A stretch of DNA of 64,000 nucleotides from assembly GCF_003977685.1 (NCBI RefSeq), contig NZ_RYZH01000041.1:1-64000 (forward strand), written 5' to 3'. Made by a program: the position numbers and the translations under genes. Below are positions 31,681 to 40,630 of the stretch, piece by piece (the first letter of the stretch is position 1; each line of letters opens with the position of its first letter). The notes beneath the pieces were generated by a model. That model searched no databases. It was not told the DNA's origin and saw only the letters and a program-made list of their open reading frames with translations. The stretch comes from Tautonia sociabilis. Lineage in GTDB: Bacteria > Planctomycetota > Planctomycetia > Isosphaerales > Isosphaeraceae.

Positions 31681-33305
31681 GCGGGCCGCCGGGTTCCCTC
31701 GGGCCGATCGGTTCGATGTCCGGGGTCTGCCTGGCGGCCGGTTCGAGGGTGCTTCGGTTGGCGGGCGTCCTGGTCGGCCTCCGGGATCACCCGGAACAGG
31801 GCGAAGGAGCGGTCCCAGCGGTGGTCCGGCCCTCGGGAGCGCTCCTCCACCGTGCCGAGGAGTCGCAGGGCGGGGAGGTCGCGCTCCCGGCCGATCACGG
31901 CGAACGGCCGGGAGGAGGGCGGGTCCTCGGCGAGGAGGCCGGGGCCGTTGCGCCAGGAGGCGGGCCGGTCGAGGTAGAACAGCCGGACCGCCAGGTCGTG
32001 AGGCACCGGGCCGAAGGGGGTGGGGTACGGCAGGCGGTCCCAGGGGTCGGGGCCGTCCCAGTCGTAGAGCAGCACCAGCGGCTCCTCCGGCGGGACGAGC
32101 AGGGACGCCTCGGCGTACCACGACCACTCGCGCCCCCGGTCCTCGAACCGGGGGACCACGGCGACGTGCACGATCGCCACCCCCGCTCCGATCGCGCCGA
32201 AGAGGCCGATCGCCCCCCGACGCAGCAGCCCCGCCGACCACCCCCGACGGCTCCGCAGCCGGTCCCCCAGGCGGGCCAGCCCGAGCCCCGCCCAGATCGA
32301 CCACGGCGGCATCGCGTGGATCAGGTAGTGGTCGTTCCGCACCGAGGCGAGGCAGAGCATCGCCGTGGGCACGACCGCCCAGGCCCAGAGCAGTCGGTCG
32401 AGCCCTCCCGGCGCTCGGCGGGCTCGGCCGAAGGACTGCCAGGAGCCGACGAGGGCCAAGGGCGTCCAGGGAAGCGCCTGGAGCATCGGGGAGAGCAGGA
32501 ACGTCCCCAGCGGCTCGCCGGCGAAGGTGGTCGGCTCGGCGGCGAGCCGGTCGGAGACGTGCCCGAGCCAGAGGCCGACCGCCTCCGGGTGCCGGCCGGC
32601 GATCGCCAGCGGCCAGGCCAGGGCGACCAGCGCCGCCGCCGCCCACCCCGTCGGCCAGGCCAGGCGTCGGATCGCCTTCGCGTCTCGGTCCCAGAGCAGC
32701 ACGGCGAGGATCGCCGCCGTCGCCAGCGCCGCGCCGAAGCCAACCCCCTTGGCCAGCGACGTGCCTCCCAGCAGCAGGAAGAAGGCCCACCGCCACCGGG
32801 AGATCGCAGGGCCGTCGGGGCCTCGCAGGCGGTCGAAGGCCGCGATCGAAGCGGCGACGAGCAGCGCGAGCACCATGTCGGCATCGGCCAGCCGGCCGCG
32901 GAGGATCGACCACGACGCCGTCACCTGGCAGGCCCCCGCGAGCAGCCCGGCCGACGGACCGAAGTGCCGGCCCGCCAGCCCGGCCACGACCATCGCCAGC
33001 ATCCCCGCCGCCAGCGCCGAGGGGAGCCTCGCCGCCGCCTCGTCGACCCCGCCGAGCGCCCATCCGGCCAGGGCCGCCATCCAGTGCGACAGCGGCGGCT
33101 TCTCCAGCCAGGGCCGCCCTCCGATCGTCGGCTCCAGCCAGTCCCCCCCCGGAGCGAGCAGCTCCCGGGCTCCCTGGGCGACGATCGCCTCGTGGTAGCT
33201 CAGCCGTCGAGCCCCTCCCAGGCCGGCCCCCAGCACCAGCACGGCCAGCCCCGCGAGCAGCCACCCGCCCGATCGTCCCGGACCGACCGCCGACGACCTC
33301 GCCAT
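31677..33305 (-). CDS. GT39/ArnT-like membrane glycosyltransferase
   Basis: A 542-residue polytopic protein of the PMT/ArnT (glycosyltransferase family 39-like) group, which moves sugars from lipid carriers on the outer face of the membrane. The first external loop has YHEAIVAQGAREL, then GGRPWLEKPPLSHW, the family's substrate-loop signature. The residue where the catalytic Asp of ArnT-type DE is expected is His (H38), with the Glu kept. About 9-11 membrane helices follow, then a soluble C-terminal part of about 150 residues rich in Arg and Pro. Start chosen at 33305 (ATG). It lies upstream of arsR on the same strand, but arsR has its own promoter. Confidence 0.82.
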   Translation of the reverse strand: MARSSAVGPGRSGGWLLAGLAVLVLGAGLGGARRLSYHEAIVAQGARELLAPGGDWLEPTIGGRPWLEKPPLSHWMAALAGWALGGVDEAAARLPSALAAGMLAMVVAGLAGRHFGPSAGLLAGACQVTASWSILRGRLADADMVLALLVAASIAAFDRLRGPDGPAISRWRWAFFLLLGGTSLAKGVGFGAALATAAILAVLLWDRDAKAIRRLAWPTGWAAAALVALAWPLAIAGRHPEAVGLWLGHVSDRLAAEPTTFAGEPLGTFLLSPMLQALPWTPLALVGSWQSFGRARRAPGGLDRLLWAWAVVPTAMLCLASVRNDHYLIHAMPPWSIWAGLGLARLGDRLRSRRGWSAGLLRRGAIGLFGAIGAGVAIVHVAVVPRFEDRGREWSWYAEASLLVPPEEPLVLLYDWDGPDPWDRLPYPTPFGPVPHDLAVRLFYLDRPASWRNGPGLLAEDPPSSRPFAVIGRERDLPALRLLGTVEERSRGPDHRWDRSFALFRVIPEADQDARQPKHPRTGRQADPGHRTDRPEGTRRPA

Positions 33306-34525
33306 CCCCCCTCCTCCCCTCCCCTCGACCCGGAGCGGCCCCCGAGGGCCTCCGGCCCGGAGGATAGGGGATCGCTCCCCGATCGGGAAGGCGAGCCTCG
33401 CTCGCGAGCTACGCCCGTTACGCGATGGCAACCGCGTACCGAGCGAAGCGTAAAACGAGAATCCCCGGCCGACCCGGCGCGCCGGGCCAGGACCATCGGG
33501 ATCAGGGCCAGCACCGGGACGATGCCGAACCGCACCCGGGAGACGGGCTCGGCGCCCGAGGCCGCTCCCGTGACGCCGAGCCCGACGGCCCCGATCGCCG
33601 CGACGGCCGCGATGCGGATCCAGCACAACGGATCCAGGCTCGTCTTCCTTCGCGGTTGAAGTCCGGAGATCCGATCGGTTCGAGTCCCCGACCACCCCCG
33701 GACCCGGGGCTCCTCCCCGATCCCCCGATCGGGCCGGCCCGACCGTCGGAAGGGAAGGCCCGGAATCGGCCAGCCAGGATCACAACTCCGAGACCGGGCC
33801 TCTTCTCCCTCCCCCCGGCTCCGGCGCCGCCGTCCCGGCCCCCTTCGTTCCCAAGGGCCCGTCCCTGCGCGCCGTTCGTCACCACCGGGCGGGGGAAAAC
33901 CCGTCGACGGCGCGTCGCGCCCGCGCCGACGGCGCCCTCCCCATCAACGCCTCCCTCCCCCTCCTCCCGAGCACCAACGCCGCCATCCCGGCTCGTGCCG
34001 GCGGGCGCGACAGGTTCTTCCACCGGTTTTCCCCCGGCGCCCGCCGCTCGGCGGTGCGCCGAACCTCATGCGGTTTCTTGTCTTCCATCCAGGAGATCAG
34101 GACGATGAACGGATCCAAGGGCGGTGTTCTCAGACGGTTACGATCATCCAGGTTCTCTACGCTCAATGAGACGAACAGCGGCGGAACCGCGATGAGCGTA
34201 AAGAGTGTGAGCTTTCGCAGGAATCGCGAATGGATCGCGAATAGCCTGGAGGCACGGTGGGAGCCCTCCCCAGGCACGAGACGACGAGAGGCGTCCGGGG
34301 AAGGGATCCGCCGCGGGCGGCGTGTCTGGCGGTTCTCGGCCGGGTCGGGGAGCGTGGGACCTCGTCCCGTCGAGGGCGCCGGCGAGGGTCGTGCGGAAGG
34401 GCGCGGCAGGGGGACGGTCGGCCTCCCGGCGGAGGAACGGTTGCCGGGAGGCTCGAGCCGATCCTTGAGGAGGAGGCCGACGGCGGGGCCGGGGCCGGGA
34501 GGGGGGCCGTCTGGGGGGGGCCGGG
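33306..34525. other. 1.2-kb region without a convincing gene
   Basis: This is the longest gene-poor stretch. Its frames on both strands are mostly biased low-complexity. Two points stand out. At 33409-33460, TTACGC (33418) and GCGTAA (33448) are inverted arms around a 24-nt loop, in DNA with lower GC than its surroundings. At 34050-34260 GC also falls, and a small plus-strand frame at 34105 has AGGAG 9 nt before its ATG (MNGSKGG...); it would run to 34545, overlapping the end of gyrB. A hydrophobic minus-strand peptide near 33520-33628 could be a gene relic. None is recognised. Confidence 0.45.
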
Positions 34526-37099
34526 TCAGACGTCGAGGTTCTTGACCTCCAGCGCGTGTTTCTCGATGAACTCGCGGCGGGGCTCGACGTCGTCCCCCAT
34601 CAGGGTGGTGAACAGGTCGTTGGCGGCGGCGGCGTCGTCCAGGCGGACCTGGAGCAGGGTGCGCCGGGAGGGGTCCATGGTGGTTTCCCAGAGCTGCTCG
34701 GCGTCCATCTCGCCGAGGCCCTTGAAGCGGGTGATCTTCAGGCCGCGCTCGCCCAGCTTGCGGACGGTGGGGACCAGCTCCCGGAGGTCGAGCAGCGGGT
34801 GCTCGTCGCCGTCGCGGTCGAAGAGGAAGCGGGGGGGGGGTTCGTCGCCGGTGACCTCGACCGGCAGCAGGACGTCGGCCCCCAGGTTGAACTCCGCCTT
34901 GAGCCGGCCGAGCCACTTGTTCAGGGTGCGGACCTCGGTCAGCTCGACGACCCGGAAGGCGAGCGCCTCGGCCGAGGGGCCCTCGGCGGGCTCGGGGGGG
35001 GCGTCGGCCACGGGCACGTCGCTGTCGTCCACCGGGGCGGCGTCGCCCGATTCGGGGGCGTGCTCTCGGGTGAACCGCTCCAGCTCCTCGGCCGAGTAGA
35101 GGTAGACGTCGTCGGCCTCCACCTGGCGGACGAGGAACAGGGGCATCAGCCCCGTCTCGGGGTGCGCCCTTCGGAGGAACTCGCCGACCGGCAGGTTGCG
35201 GCGGCCGAAGGCGCGGAGGGCGTTGTCCAGGCCGGCGGCGATCTCGACCAGGGTGCGGAGCCTGTCCCCGTCGATCGGATCCATCGGCGGCTCGGAAGAG
35301 GAGGCGACGGCGGCCTGGCGGAGCGTCGCGTCTTTCAGGCCGTTGCCCATGAGGATGGCGTGCATCTCGGCCTCGGTCTGCACGTAGCGCCGCTCGTTGC
35401 GGTGGGCGATCAGGTACAAGGGCGGCTGCGCGACGTACAGGTGTCCCTCGGCCACCAGGCGGGGCATCTGGCGGTAGAAGAAGGTCATCAGCAGGGTGCG
35501 GATGTGCGAGCCGTCGACGTCGGCGTCGCTCATCATGACGATCTTGCCGTAGCGGCGCTTCTCGGTCGACTCTTCCTCGCCGATGCCGCCGCCGACGGCG
35601 GTGATGATGTTGCGCACCTCCTCGTTGCCGAGCACCTTGTCCAGCCGGGCGCGCTCGACGTTGAGGATCTTGCCCCGAAGGGGGAGGATGGCCTGGAACT
35701 GGCGGTCGCGGCCCCCCTCGGCGGTGCCGCCGGCGCTGTCGCCCTCGACGAGGAACAGCTCGGAGTGGTCCCGGTCGTGGCTGGTGCAGTCCATCAGCTT
35801 GCCGGGCAGGCCGCCGCCGGTGAGCACTCCCTTGCGGTTGCGGACGAGTTCTCGGGCCTTGCGGGTGGCCTCTCGGGCCTCGGCGGCGAGCACGGCCTTG
35901 GCGACGAGCTTCTTGGCGGCGCCGGGGTTCTGCTCGAGGAACTCGGCGAGGGTGTCGTTGACGACCTTGGCGACGATGCCCTCGACCTCTCCGTTGCCGA
36001 GCTTGGTTTTGGTCTGTCCCTCGAACTGCGGGTCGGGCACGCGGACGCTGACCACCGCGGTGAGCCCTTCACGGAAGTCCTCGCCGGAGATGGCCAGGTC
36101 CTTCTTGTTCTTCTGGCTCGCCGGGGCGTTGGCCTTGACGTAGGCGTTCATCGTGCGGGTCAGCGCCGCGCGGAAGCCGGTCAGGTGGGTGCCGCCCTCG
36201 ATCGTGTGGATGTTGTTGCAGTAGGTGACGACCGTCTCGGAGAAGCCGTCGTTGTACTGGAGGGCGACCTCGACCTCGACGTTGCGCTCCTCGTCCTTGC
36301 CCTTGAGCACGGCCGGTTCGTGCAGGGGGTTCTGGGCGCGGTTGAGGTGGGCGACGAACTCGGCCAGGCCGCCCTCGCTGTGGAACTCGTCGTGCTTGGG
36401 CTCGTCGCCGCGCTGGTCGGTCAGGCGGATGCGGACGCCGGGGTTGAGGAAGGCCAGCTCGCGGAAGCGCTTCTCCAGGGTGCCGTAGTCGAAGGTGATG
36501 TCGGGGAAGATGTCGTTATCGGGCAGGAACTGGATGCGGGTGCCGGTGCGCTTGGTGGCGCCGGTGGGGCGAATCGGCCCCTCGGGCTCTCCCCGGGAGT
36601 ATTCCTGGCGCCAGACCTTGCCGTCGCGATGGACCTCGGCCTCCAGGCGCTCGCTCAGCGCGTTGACCACGGTGACGCCCACGCCGTGCAACCCGCCGGA
36701 GACCTTGTAGGTCTGATGGTCGAACTTGCCGCCGGCGTGGGGCTTGGTCAACACGATTTGCAGGGTGGAGACGCCCGGGAAGTTCGGGTGCTCCTTCACC
36801 GGGATGCCCCGGCCGTCGTCGGCGATGGCGACCGAGCCGTCGGCGAGGATCGTCACGTCGATGACGCGGCAGAAGCCGGCCATCGCCTCGTCGATCGAGT
36901 TGTCCACGACCTCGTAGATCAGGTGGTGCAAGCCCCTCGCCGTGGTGTCGCCGATGTACATGCCGGGACGCTTGCGGATGGCCTCGATGCCCTCCAGCAC
37001 CCGGATATTGCTCTCGGTGTAGTCCAGCGCCGCGGCGCCATCGCCGCCGGCGGTCGGGGCCTCGGTCGTCTCGATCGAACCGTCGGGGTTGAGGGCCAT
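34526..37099 (-). CDS. gyrB: DNA gyrase subunit B
   Basis: An 857-residue type IIA topoisomerase subunit, which supplies ATPase and TOPRIM functions for negative supercoiling. It shows RKRPGMYIGDT, the GHKL ATPase motifs (DNSIDEA, DDGRGIP, GGLHGVG), the transducer, TOPRIM LVEGDSAGGTAEGGRDR and MSDADVDGSHI, and the C-terminal RFKGLGEM..EQL end. The usual SGSAKQGRDR appears as SAGGTAEGGRDR. An extra region of about 170 residues between TOPRIM and C-terminus, as in E. coli GyrB, includes an acidic Pro-rich stretch. ATG at 37099 has GAGGA 6 nt upstream; a TTG two codons earlier is possible. It follows dciA on the same strand. Confidence 0.97.
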   Translation of the reverse strand: MALNPDGSIETTEAPTAGGDGAAALDYTESNIRVLEGIEAIRKRPGMYIGDTTARGLHHLIYEVVDNSIDEAMAGFCRVIDVTILADGSVAIADDGRGIPVKEHPNFPGVSTLQIVLTKPHAGGKFDHQTYKVSGGLHGVGVTVVNALSERLEAEVHRDGKVWRQEYSRGEPEGPIRPTGATKRTGTRIQFLPDNDIFPDITFDYGTLEKRFRELAFLNPGVRIRLTDQRGDEPKHDEFHSEGGLAEFVAHLNRAQNPLHEPAVLKGKDEERNVEVEVALQYNDGFSETVVTYCNNIHTIEGGTHLTGFRAALTRTMNAYVKANAPASQKNKKDLAISGEDFREGLTAVVSVRVPDPQFEGQTKTKLGNGEVEGIVAKVVNDTLAEFLEQNPGAAKKLVAKAVLAAEAREATRKARELVRNRKGVLTGGGLPGKLMDCTSHDRDHSELFLVEGDSAGGTAEGGRDRQFQAILPLRGKILNVERARLDKVLGNEEVRNIITAVGGGIGEEESTEKRRYGKIVMMSDADVDGSHIRTLLMTFFYRQMPRLVAEGHLYVAQPPLYLIAHRNERRYVQTEAEMHAILMGNGLKDATLRQAAVASSSEPPMDPIDGDRLRTLVEIAAGLDNALRAFGRRNLPVGEFLRRAHPETGLMPLFLVRQVEADDVYLYSAEELERFTREHAPESGDAAPVDDSDVPVADAPPEPAEGPSAEALAFRVVELTEVRTLNKWLGRLKAEFNLGADVLLPVEVTGDEPPPRFLFDRDGDEHPLLDLRELVPTVRKLGERGLKITRFKGLGEMDAEQLWETTMDPSRRTLLQVRLDDAAAANDLFTTLMGDDVEPRREFIEKHALEVKNLDV

Positions 37100-37186
37100 C
37101 GCCAATCCTCGAAGAGCGGAATGCCAGGCAGGGGCGGGCGGGGGGGGCCAGCCGTTCCCGGCCGGGCCGGGGGCCGGGCCGGGTCC

Positions 37187-37206
37187 GATCGATCGATCGA
37201 TCGATC
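37187..37206. repeat. (GATC)5 tract between dciA and gyrB
   Basis: Five tandem GATC units just after the dciA stop. A very short microsatellite with no evident function. Confidence 0.7.
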
Positions 37207-37208
37207 CG

Positions 37209-37550
37209 TCACGCCTCGATCGGTCCGACCCGGAAGCGGATATCCCGCACCGGGGAGCCGGGGGCCCCCCGGCGCAGGGCGGCCAGGATGGTCGGCTTGC
37301 GGAACGCGGCCAGTTCCTCCAGCAGCGTCGGGTGGGCCACCGTGACGCTCAGGACGCCGTGGCGGACTCCCCCCAGCCTCGTCCTCTCGGCGACCTCCGG
37401 CCCGACGGCCGCTTCCCAGGCCGCCTCCAGCTCCCCCTGGGCCCGCGTCCGGGCGTACCCCCGGCTCGCGAAGAGCGCGCCGAGCGCCTCGGACAGCGGC
37501 ACCGGCCCGCCGCCTCGATCAGGGTCGCCTCGATGTGAACGCTTCTTCAT
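37209..37550 (-). CDS. dciA: DciA-like (DUF721) replication protein
   Basis: A 113-residue DUF721/DciA protein. DciA is the ancestral loader or recruiter of replicative helicase DnaB in bacteria lacking DnaC/DnaI. The N-terminus is basic; the folded part has the expected pattern: W..AVGP..A..T, GVLSV.V.....L.EL and a C-terminal R.VG. It is on the same strand between dnaN and gyrB, a replication context that supports the call. ATG at 37550 was preferred to a longer reading because it is the first ATG giving the usual short N-terminus. Confidence 0.85.
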   Translation of the reverse strand: MKKRSHRGDPDRGGGPVPLSEALGALFASRGYARTRAQGELEAAWEAAVGPEVAERTRLGGVRHGVLSVTVAHPTLLEELAAFRKPTILAALRRGAPGSPVRDIRFRVGPIEA

Positions 37551-37691
37551 TATAGCGATCCAACCCACGGTTTGGCAAGCGGATCGGGCGGGATCCGCGG
37601 CCTCGGCCTCGCCGTCAGGGACCGTCCTCCTCGCGGCCCGTTTTCCCCCTGGCCGACTCCGGCGGCGCGGGGCCCGAGAGGAGCAGGGGCC

Positions 37692-38813
37692 TCAGCGGTC
37701 CCGGTTCAGCGGCATGACGACGTAGGTGTACTGATCCTCGGTCTTGAACACGGCGGCGCTTTTGTGGTCGATCAGCTCGGCGGCGATCGGCTGCGAGGGG
37801 TCGAGCGCCTTGAGGGCCTCGAGCAGGTAGGAGGCGTCGAAGGTGATGGCCACGTCCTTGCCGTCGTAGGAGATCGGCAGCTCGATGTGCGACTCCCCCA
37901 CGTCGGCCGTCTGGCTGGCCAGCCGGAGCAGGCCCTCGCCGAACTGGAAGTCGACGCCCCGGCTGTCCTTGCTGGTGACGATCGCCGCCTGCTCGACGGC
38001 TTGCAGCAGCGGCTCGACCTCGGCGAAGGGGATCCTCGCCTCGAAGCTGCTGGGCATGACCGCCTTGTAGTTCGGGAACCGGCCCTCGACGAGCCGGCTG
38101 TAGATCACCGCCCGGCCGGTCTTGACCAGCACCGCGGTGCCGTCCTGCACGGCCACCCGGGCCGGCTCCTCGTCGTCCAGGTTCCGCTCGATGAGCCGAA
38201 GCGCCTTGACCGGCACCACCGGCGCCTGGCTCGGCGGCTCGACCGCCCCCTCGGGCTCGCAGCCGATGATCTGCCGGGCCATCCGGCGGCCGTCGGTGCC
38301 GACCAGCGTGATCGACTCGGGCCCCGGCTCCATCAGGACGCCGGCCAGGGCGTACCGGGTGCTGTCCGGGTCGGTGGCGAAGCTGGTCCGGCGGATGGCT
38401 CTCCGCAACTCCTCGGCAGCGACGCGGTAGCCGGTCTCGGCGTTGAAGTCGGGGGGATCGGGGAACAGCTCCGGATCCTCGGCCGGCAGCTTGAACTCCG
38501 AGCGGTGGCCCCGGACGACCAGCGTCTCGCCGTCGACCTCCAGCGCCAGCTCGTCGTCTCCGGTGCTGGTGCGGAGGATCTGCCCCATCCGCTGCAACGG
38601 CAGGATCACCGAGCCCGGCTGGTCCACCTTCACGCCGAGCACCCGGAAGCGGATGCCAACCTCCAGGTCGGTCGCCATCAGGGTCGACCCCTGCCCTGGC
38701 GCCGCCACCAGCTTCAGGTGCTGCAGGATCGGCTTCGGGCTCCTCGCCGGCACCACCCCGCCGACCGCCCCGAACGCGGCGAGCAGTTGCTCGCGGTCGC
38801 ATAGCAGTTTCAT
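37692..38813 (-). CDS. dnaN: DNA polymerase III beta sliding clamp
   Basis: A 373-residue beta clamp with three repeats of the processivity fold. The start MKLLCDREQLL, the first-domain phrase PILQHLKL, central ALAGVLMEP and VGTDGRRMA, and the C-terminal YVVMPLNRDR (consensus Y.VMP.R) are all present. It is the first gene of a minus-strand replication group with dciA and gyrB. dnaA, usually immediately upstream of dnaN, is absent: a PEP-CTERM gene lies divergently instead, and no DnaA box (TTATCCACA-like) is seen in the 530 bp between. Confidence 0.96.
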   Translation of the reverse strand: MKLLCDREQLLAAFGAVGGVVPARSPKPILQHLKLVAAPGQGSTLMATDLEVGIRFRVLGVKVDQPGSVILPLQRMGQILRTSTGDDELALEVDGETLVVRGHRSEFKLPAEDPELFPDPPDFNAETGYRVAAEELRRAIRRTSFATDPDSTRYALAGVLMEPGPESITLVGTDGRRMARQIIGCEPEGAVEPPSQAPVVPVKALRLIERNLDDEEPARVAVQDGTAVLVKTGRAVIYSRLVEGRFPNYKAVMPSSFEARIPFAEVEPLLQAVEQAAIVTSKDSRGVDFQFGEGLLRLASQTADVGESHIELPISYDGKDVAITFDASYLLEALKALDPSQPIAAELIDHKSAAVFKTEDQYTYVVMPLNRDR

Positions 38814-39343
38814 GGAATGCCCCGCCTTGGACCTGATGGATCCCGGGCCGCCTCCGAGCGGCCCCGCGACGCCGCCTCCGGATCGTCGGGCGATCCGCAA
38901 CAAGGCGATGATACCAAACACGTTAATCGGCCTCAAGGTCGGCCTCGGGCCTCGATCCGCCCCGGAGCGGATCGGTTTCTCGCGATGGGAGCGCCGTCCG
39001 ACCGGGATCGAGGGCCTCGGGCGGCGAGGTTGTCGGGGGTTCCGAGCGGACCGATGCCCGTGGGGGCGTTGCTCTTGGGCAACTTGGTGGAGAATCGCGT
39101 CGATGGGTGCTTGCCAGCGTCTCGGGGAGGAGCTATCTCTTGAAGCCGACCATGGACGCCCGCCTGATCGGGCGATCGTGACGCGAACCGGCCGGCGCCG
39201 GGCCCTCGGGCCGACCTGGAGACGGTCGGCGGGCGAGGCCTGGGAGGGGGGCTTCGGGAACTTCGGCCGGCGAGGCCAGCCCGGGGCTCCGGCCTGCGGC
39301 CCCGGGCCGTAAGGGATAGAGATCGGTCTCGAGGTCGTCATCC
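38814..39343. other. Divergent intergenic region, dnaN / HAF protein
   Basis: About 530 bp. It holds the dnaN promoter listed next; no other recognisable element or gene is seen. No ATG with ribosome site starts a credible small protein. Confidence 0.5.
38908..38936 (-). promoter_or_regulatory. dnaN: dnaN promoter
   Basis: On the minus strand, TTGAGG (38931-38936), a 17-bp gap and TATCAT (38908-38913; 5 of 6 to TATAAT) form a good housekeeping promoter, with start near 38901 and a leader of about 90 nt. Confidence 0.65.
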
Positions 39344-40534
39344 ATGCGAAGCATTCACGTCCTGCGCCTGGCGAGCGTTGCCCTGGCGGTTTCGGTCGCC
39401 ATCGCCTCCCCGGCCCCGGCCGCCTCGTTCACGGGGCTGGGGTCCTTCTTTGGTCCCAATATAAACGGTTTCCTCAGTGGGGCGAACGCGGTGTCGGCCG
39501 ACGGCTCGACTGTCGTGGGCAACAGCCATGTTTATGGCACGCCAGTGCCGTTCCGATGGACGGCCGCTGAGGGGATGACCGCCGTGGGCGGTTCCTACTC
39601 GTCGTACAGCGAGGCATATGGTGTGTCGGCCGACGGCTCGGTCGTCGTGGGATACCAGGAGGGGGCGCCGGACCAGGCGGTGCTCTGGTCGGCCGACGGG
39701 CGGAAGATCTGGTTGGGGCGTCTTCCTGGTAGCAGGGGAGAGGGCCCCATGGTGAGCATGGCGCGCGGTGTGTCGGCCGACGGTTCGATCGTGGTCGGGT
39801 GGAGCCGAGCGTCGGATGGATCGTGGGGAAACGAAGCGTTCCGCTGGACGGAGGCCGGCGGGATGGTCGGCCTGGGGGCCCTCGACGGCAGCTTCGGCAG
39901 CGACGCGTACGCCATCTCGGCCGACGGTTCGACCATCGTGGGGCAGAGCGGAGCCCAGGCGTTCCGCTGGACGGAGGCCGGGGGGATGGTCGGCCTGGGA
40001 GACCTCGACGGCGGCTCCTTCATTAGCCGAGCATATGCGGTGTCGTCTGATGGGCGGGTGATTGTGGGGGTCGGCCGGTCCGGCTCCGGGGATGAGGCGT
40101 TCCGCTGGACCGAGTCCGGGGGGATGGTCGCCCTGGGGGATCTCGACGGCGGGAGCGTGGCCAGCCGGGCGAACGCCGTGTCGGCCGACGGCTCGATTGT
40201 GGTCGGGTATGGCACCACCTCCCTGGGACAAGAGGCGTTCTACTGGGACCCGGTGCTGGGGATGCGCAGCCTCCGCCAGGTCCTGATCGACGAGTTTGGC
40301 CTAGGGGCGGCGTTGAGCGGCTGGCAGCTCGTGACGGCGACAGGAATCTCCGCCAACGGGGAGGTGATCGTGGGGAGCGGCTACAACCCTGACGGATACC
40401 TCGAGGCCTGGATCGCCCGCCTCGGCATCGCCGGCGGTGCCGTGCCCGAGCCGTCGAGCCTGGCGCTGGCGGGCCTCGGCGTGCTGGGAATGCTTGGGGC
40501 GGCCTCTTGGCGTCGTCGATCGCGAGCGGTTTGA
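39344..40534 (+). CDS. HAF-repeat protein with PEP-CTERM sorting signal
   Basis: A 396-residue secreted protein. A signal peptide (about 1-27) is followed by seven or so HAF-type repeats, each carrying a variation of A..VSADGS.VVG and a following FRWTE.GGM, which likely form a beta-propeller. The C-terminus VPEPSSLALAGLGVLGM plus an arginine cluster is a PEP-CTERM signal, recognised by exosortase for surface anchoring. The genes for exosortase are not in this window. Ordered repeats are also clear at DNA level (GTGTCGGCCGACGG recurs), showing internal duplication. Function unknown. Confidence 0.9.
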   Translation: MRSIHVLRLASVALAVSVAIASPAPAASFTGLGSFFGPNINGFLSGANAVSADGSTVVGNSHVYGTPVPFRWTAAEGMTAVGGSYSSYSEAYGVSADGSVVVGYQEGAPDQAVLWSADGRKIWLGRLPGSRGEGPMVSMARGVSADGSIVVGWSRASDGSWGNEAFRWTEAGGMVGLGALDGSFGSDAYAISADGSTIVGQSGAQAFRWTEAGGMVGLGDLDGGSFISRAYAVSSDGRVIVGVGRSGSGDEAFRWTESGGMVALGDLDGGSVASRANAVSADGSIVVGYGTTSLGQEAFYWDPVLGMRSLRQVLIDEFGLGAALSGWQLVTATGISANGEVIVGSGYNPDGYLEAWIARLGIAGGAVPEPSSLALAGLGVLGMLGAASWRRRSRAV

Positions 40535-40550
40535 GGTGTTGGGAGGGGAA

Positions 40551-40613
40551 TCGAGCCGATCGGAAGGGCCGGGGAAGGGCTGGAGCCCGATCCGGTCCTT
40601 CCCCTCGGCTCGA
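40551..40613. terminator. Bidirectional terminator hairpin
   Basis: Arms 40551-40567 (TCGAGCCGA-TC-GGAAGG) and 40597-40613 (CCTTCC-CC-TCGGCTCGA) pair over 17 bp with 2 mismatches, around a 29-nt loop, between convergent genes. Confidence 0.65.
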
Positions 40614-40630
40614 GGTGGGCTCTGCGGAGC

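Noticed and set aside
33200..33628. Minus-strand frame starting MCWIRIAAVAAIG
   Set aside because: It has a hydrophobic start but then becomes Arg/Gly-rich and overlaps the glycosyltransferase N-terminus; at most a relic.
33677..33687. tRNA-like T-loop GGTTCGAGTCC
   Set aside because: The flanking bases do not form a T stem, acceptor or anticodon arm.
38814..39343. Replication origin next to dnaN
   Set aside because: No DnaA box or AT-rich unwinding element is visible, and dnaA is absent.
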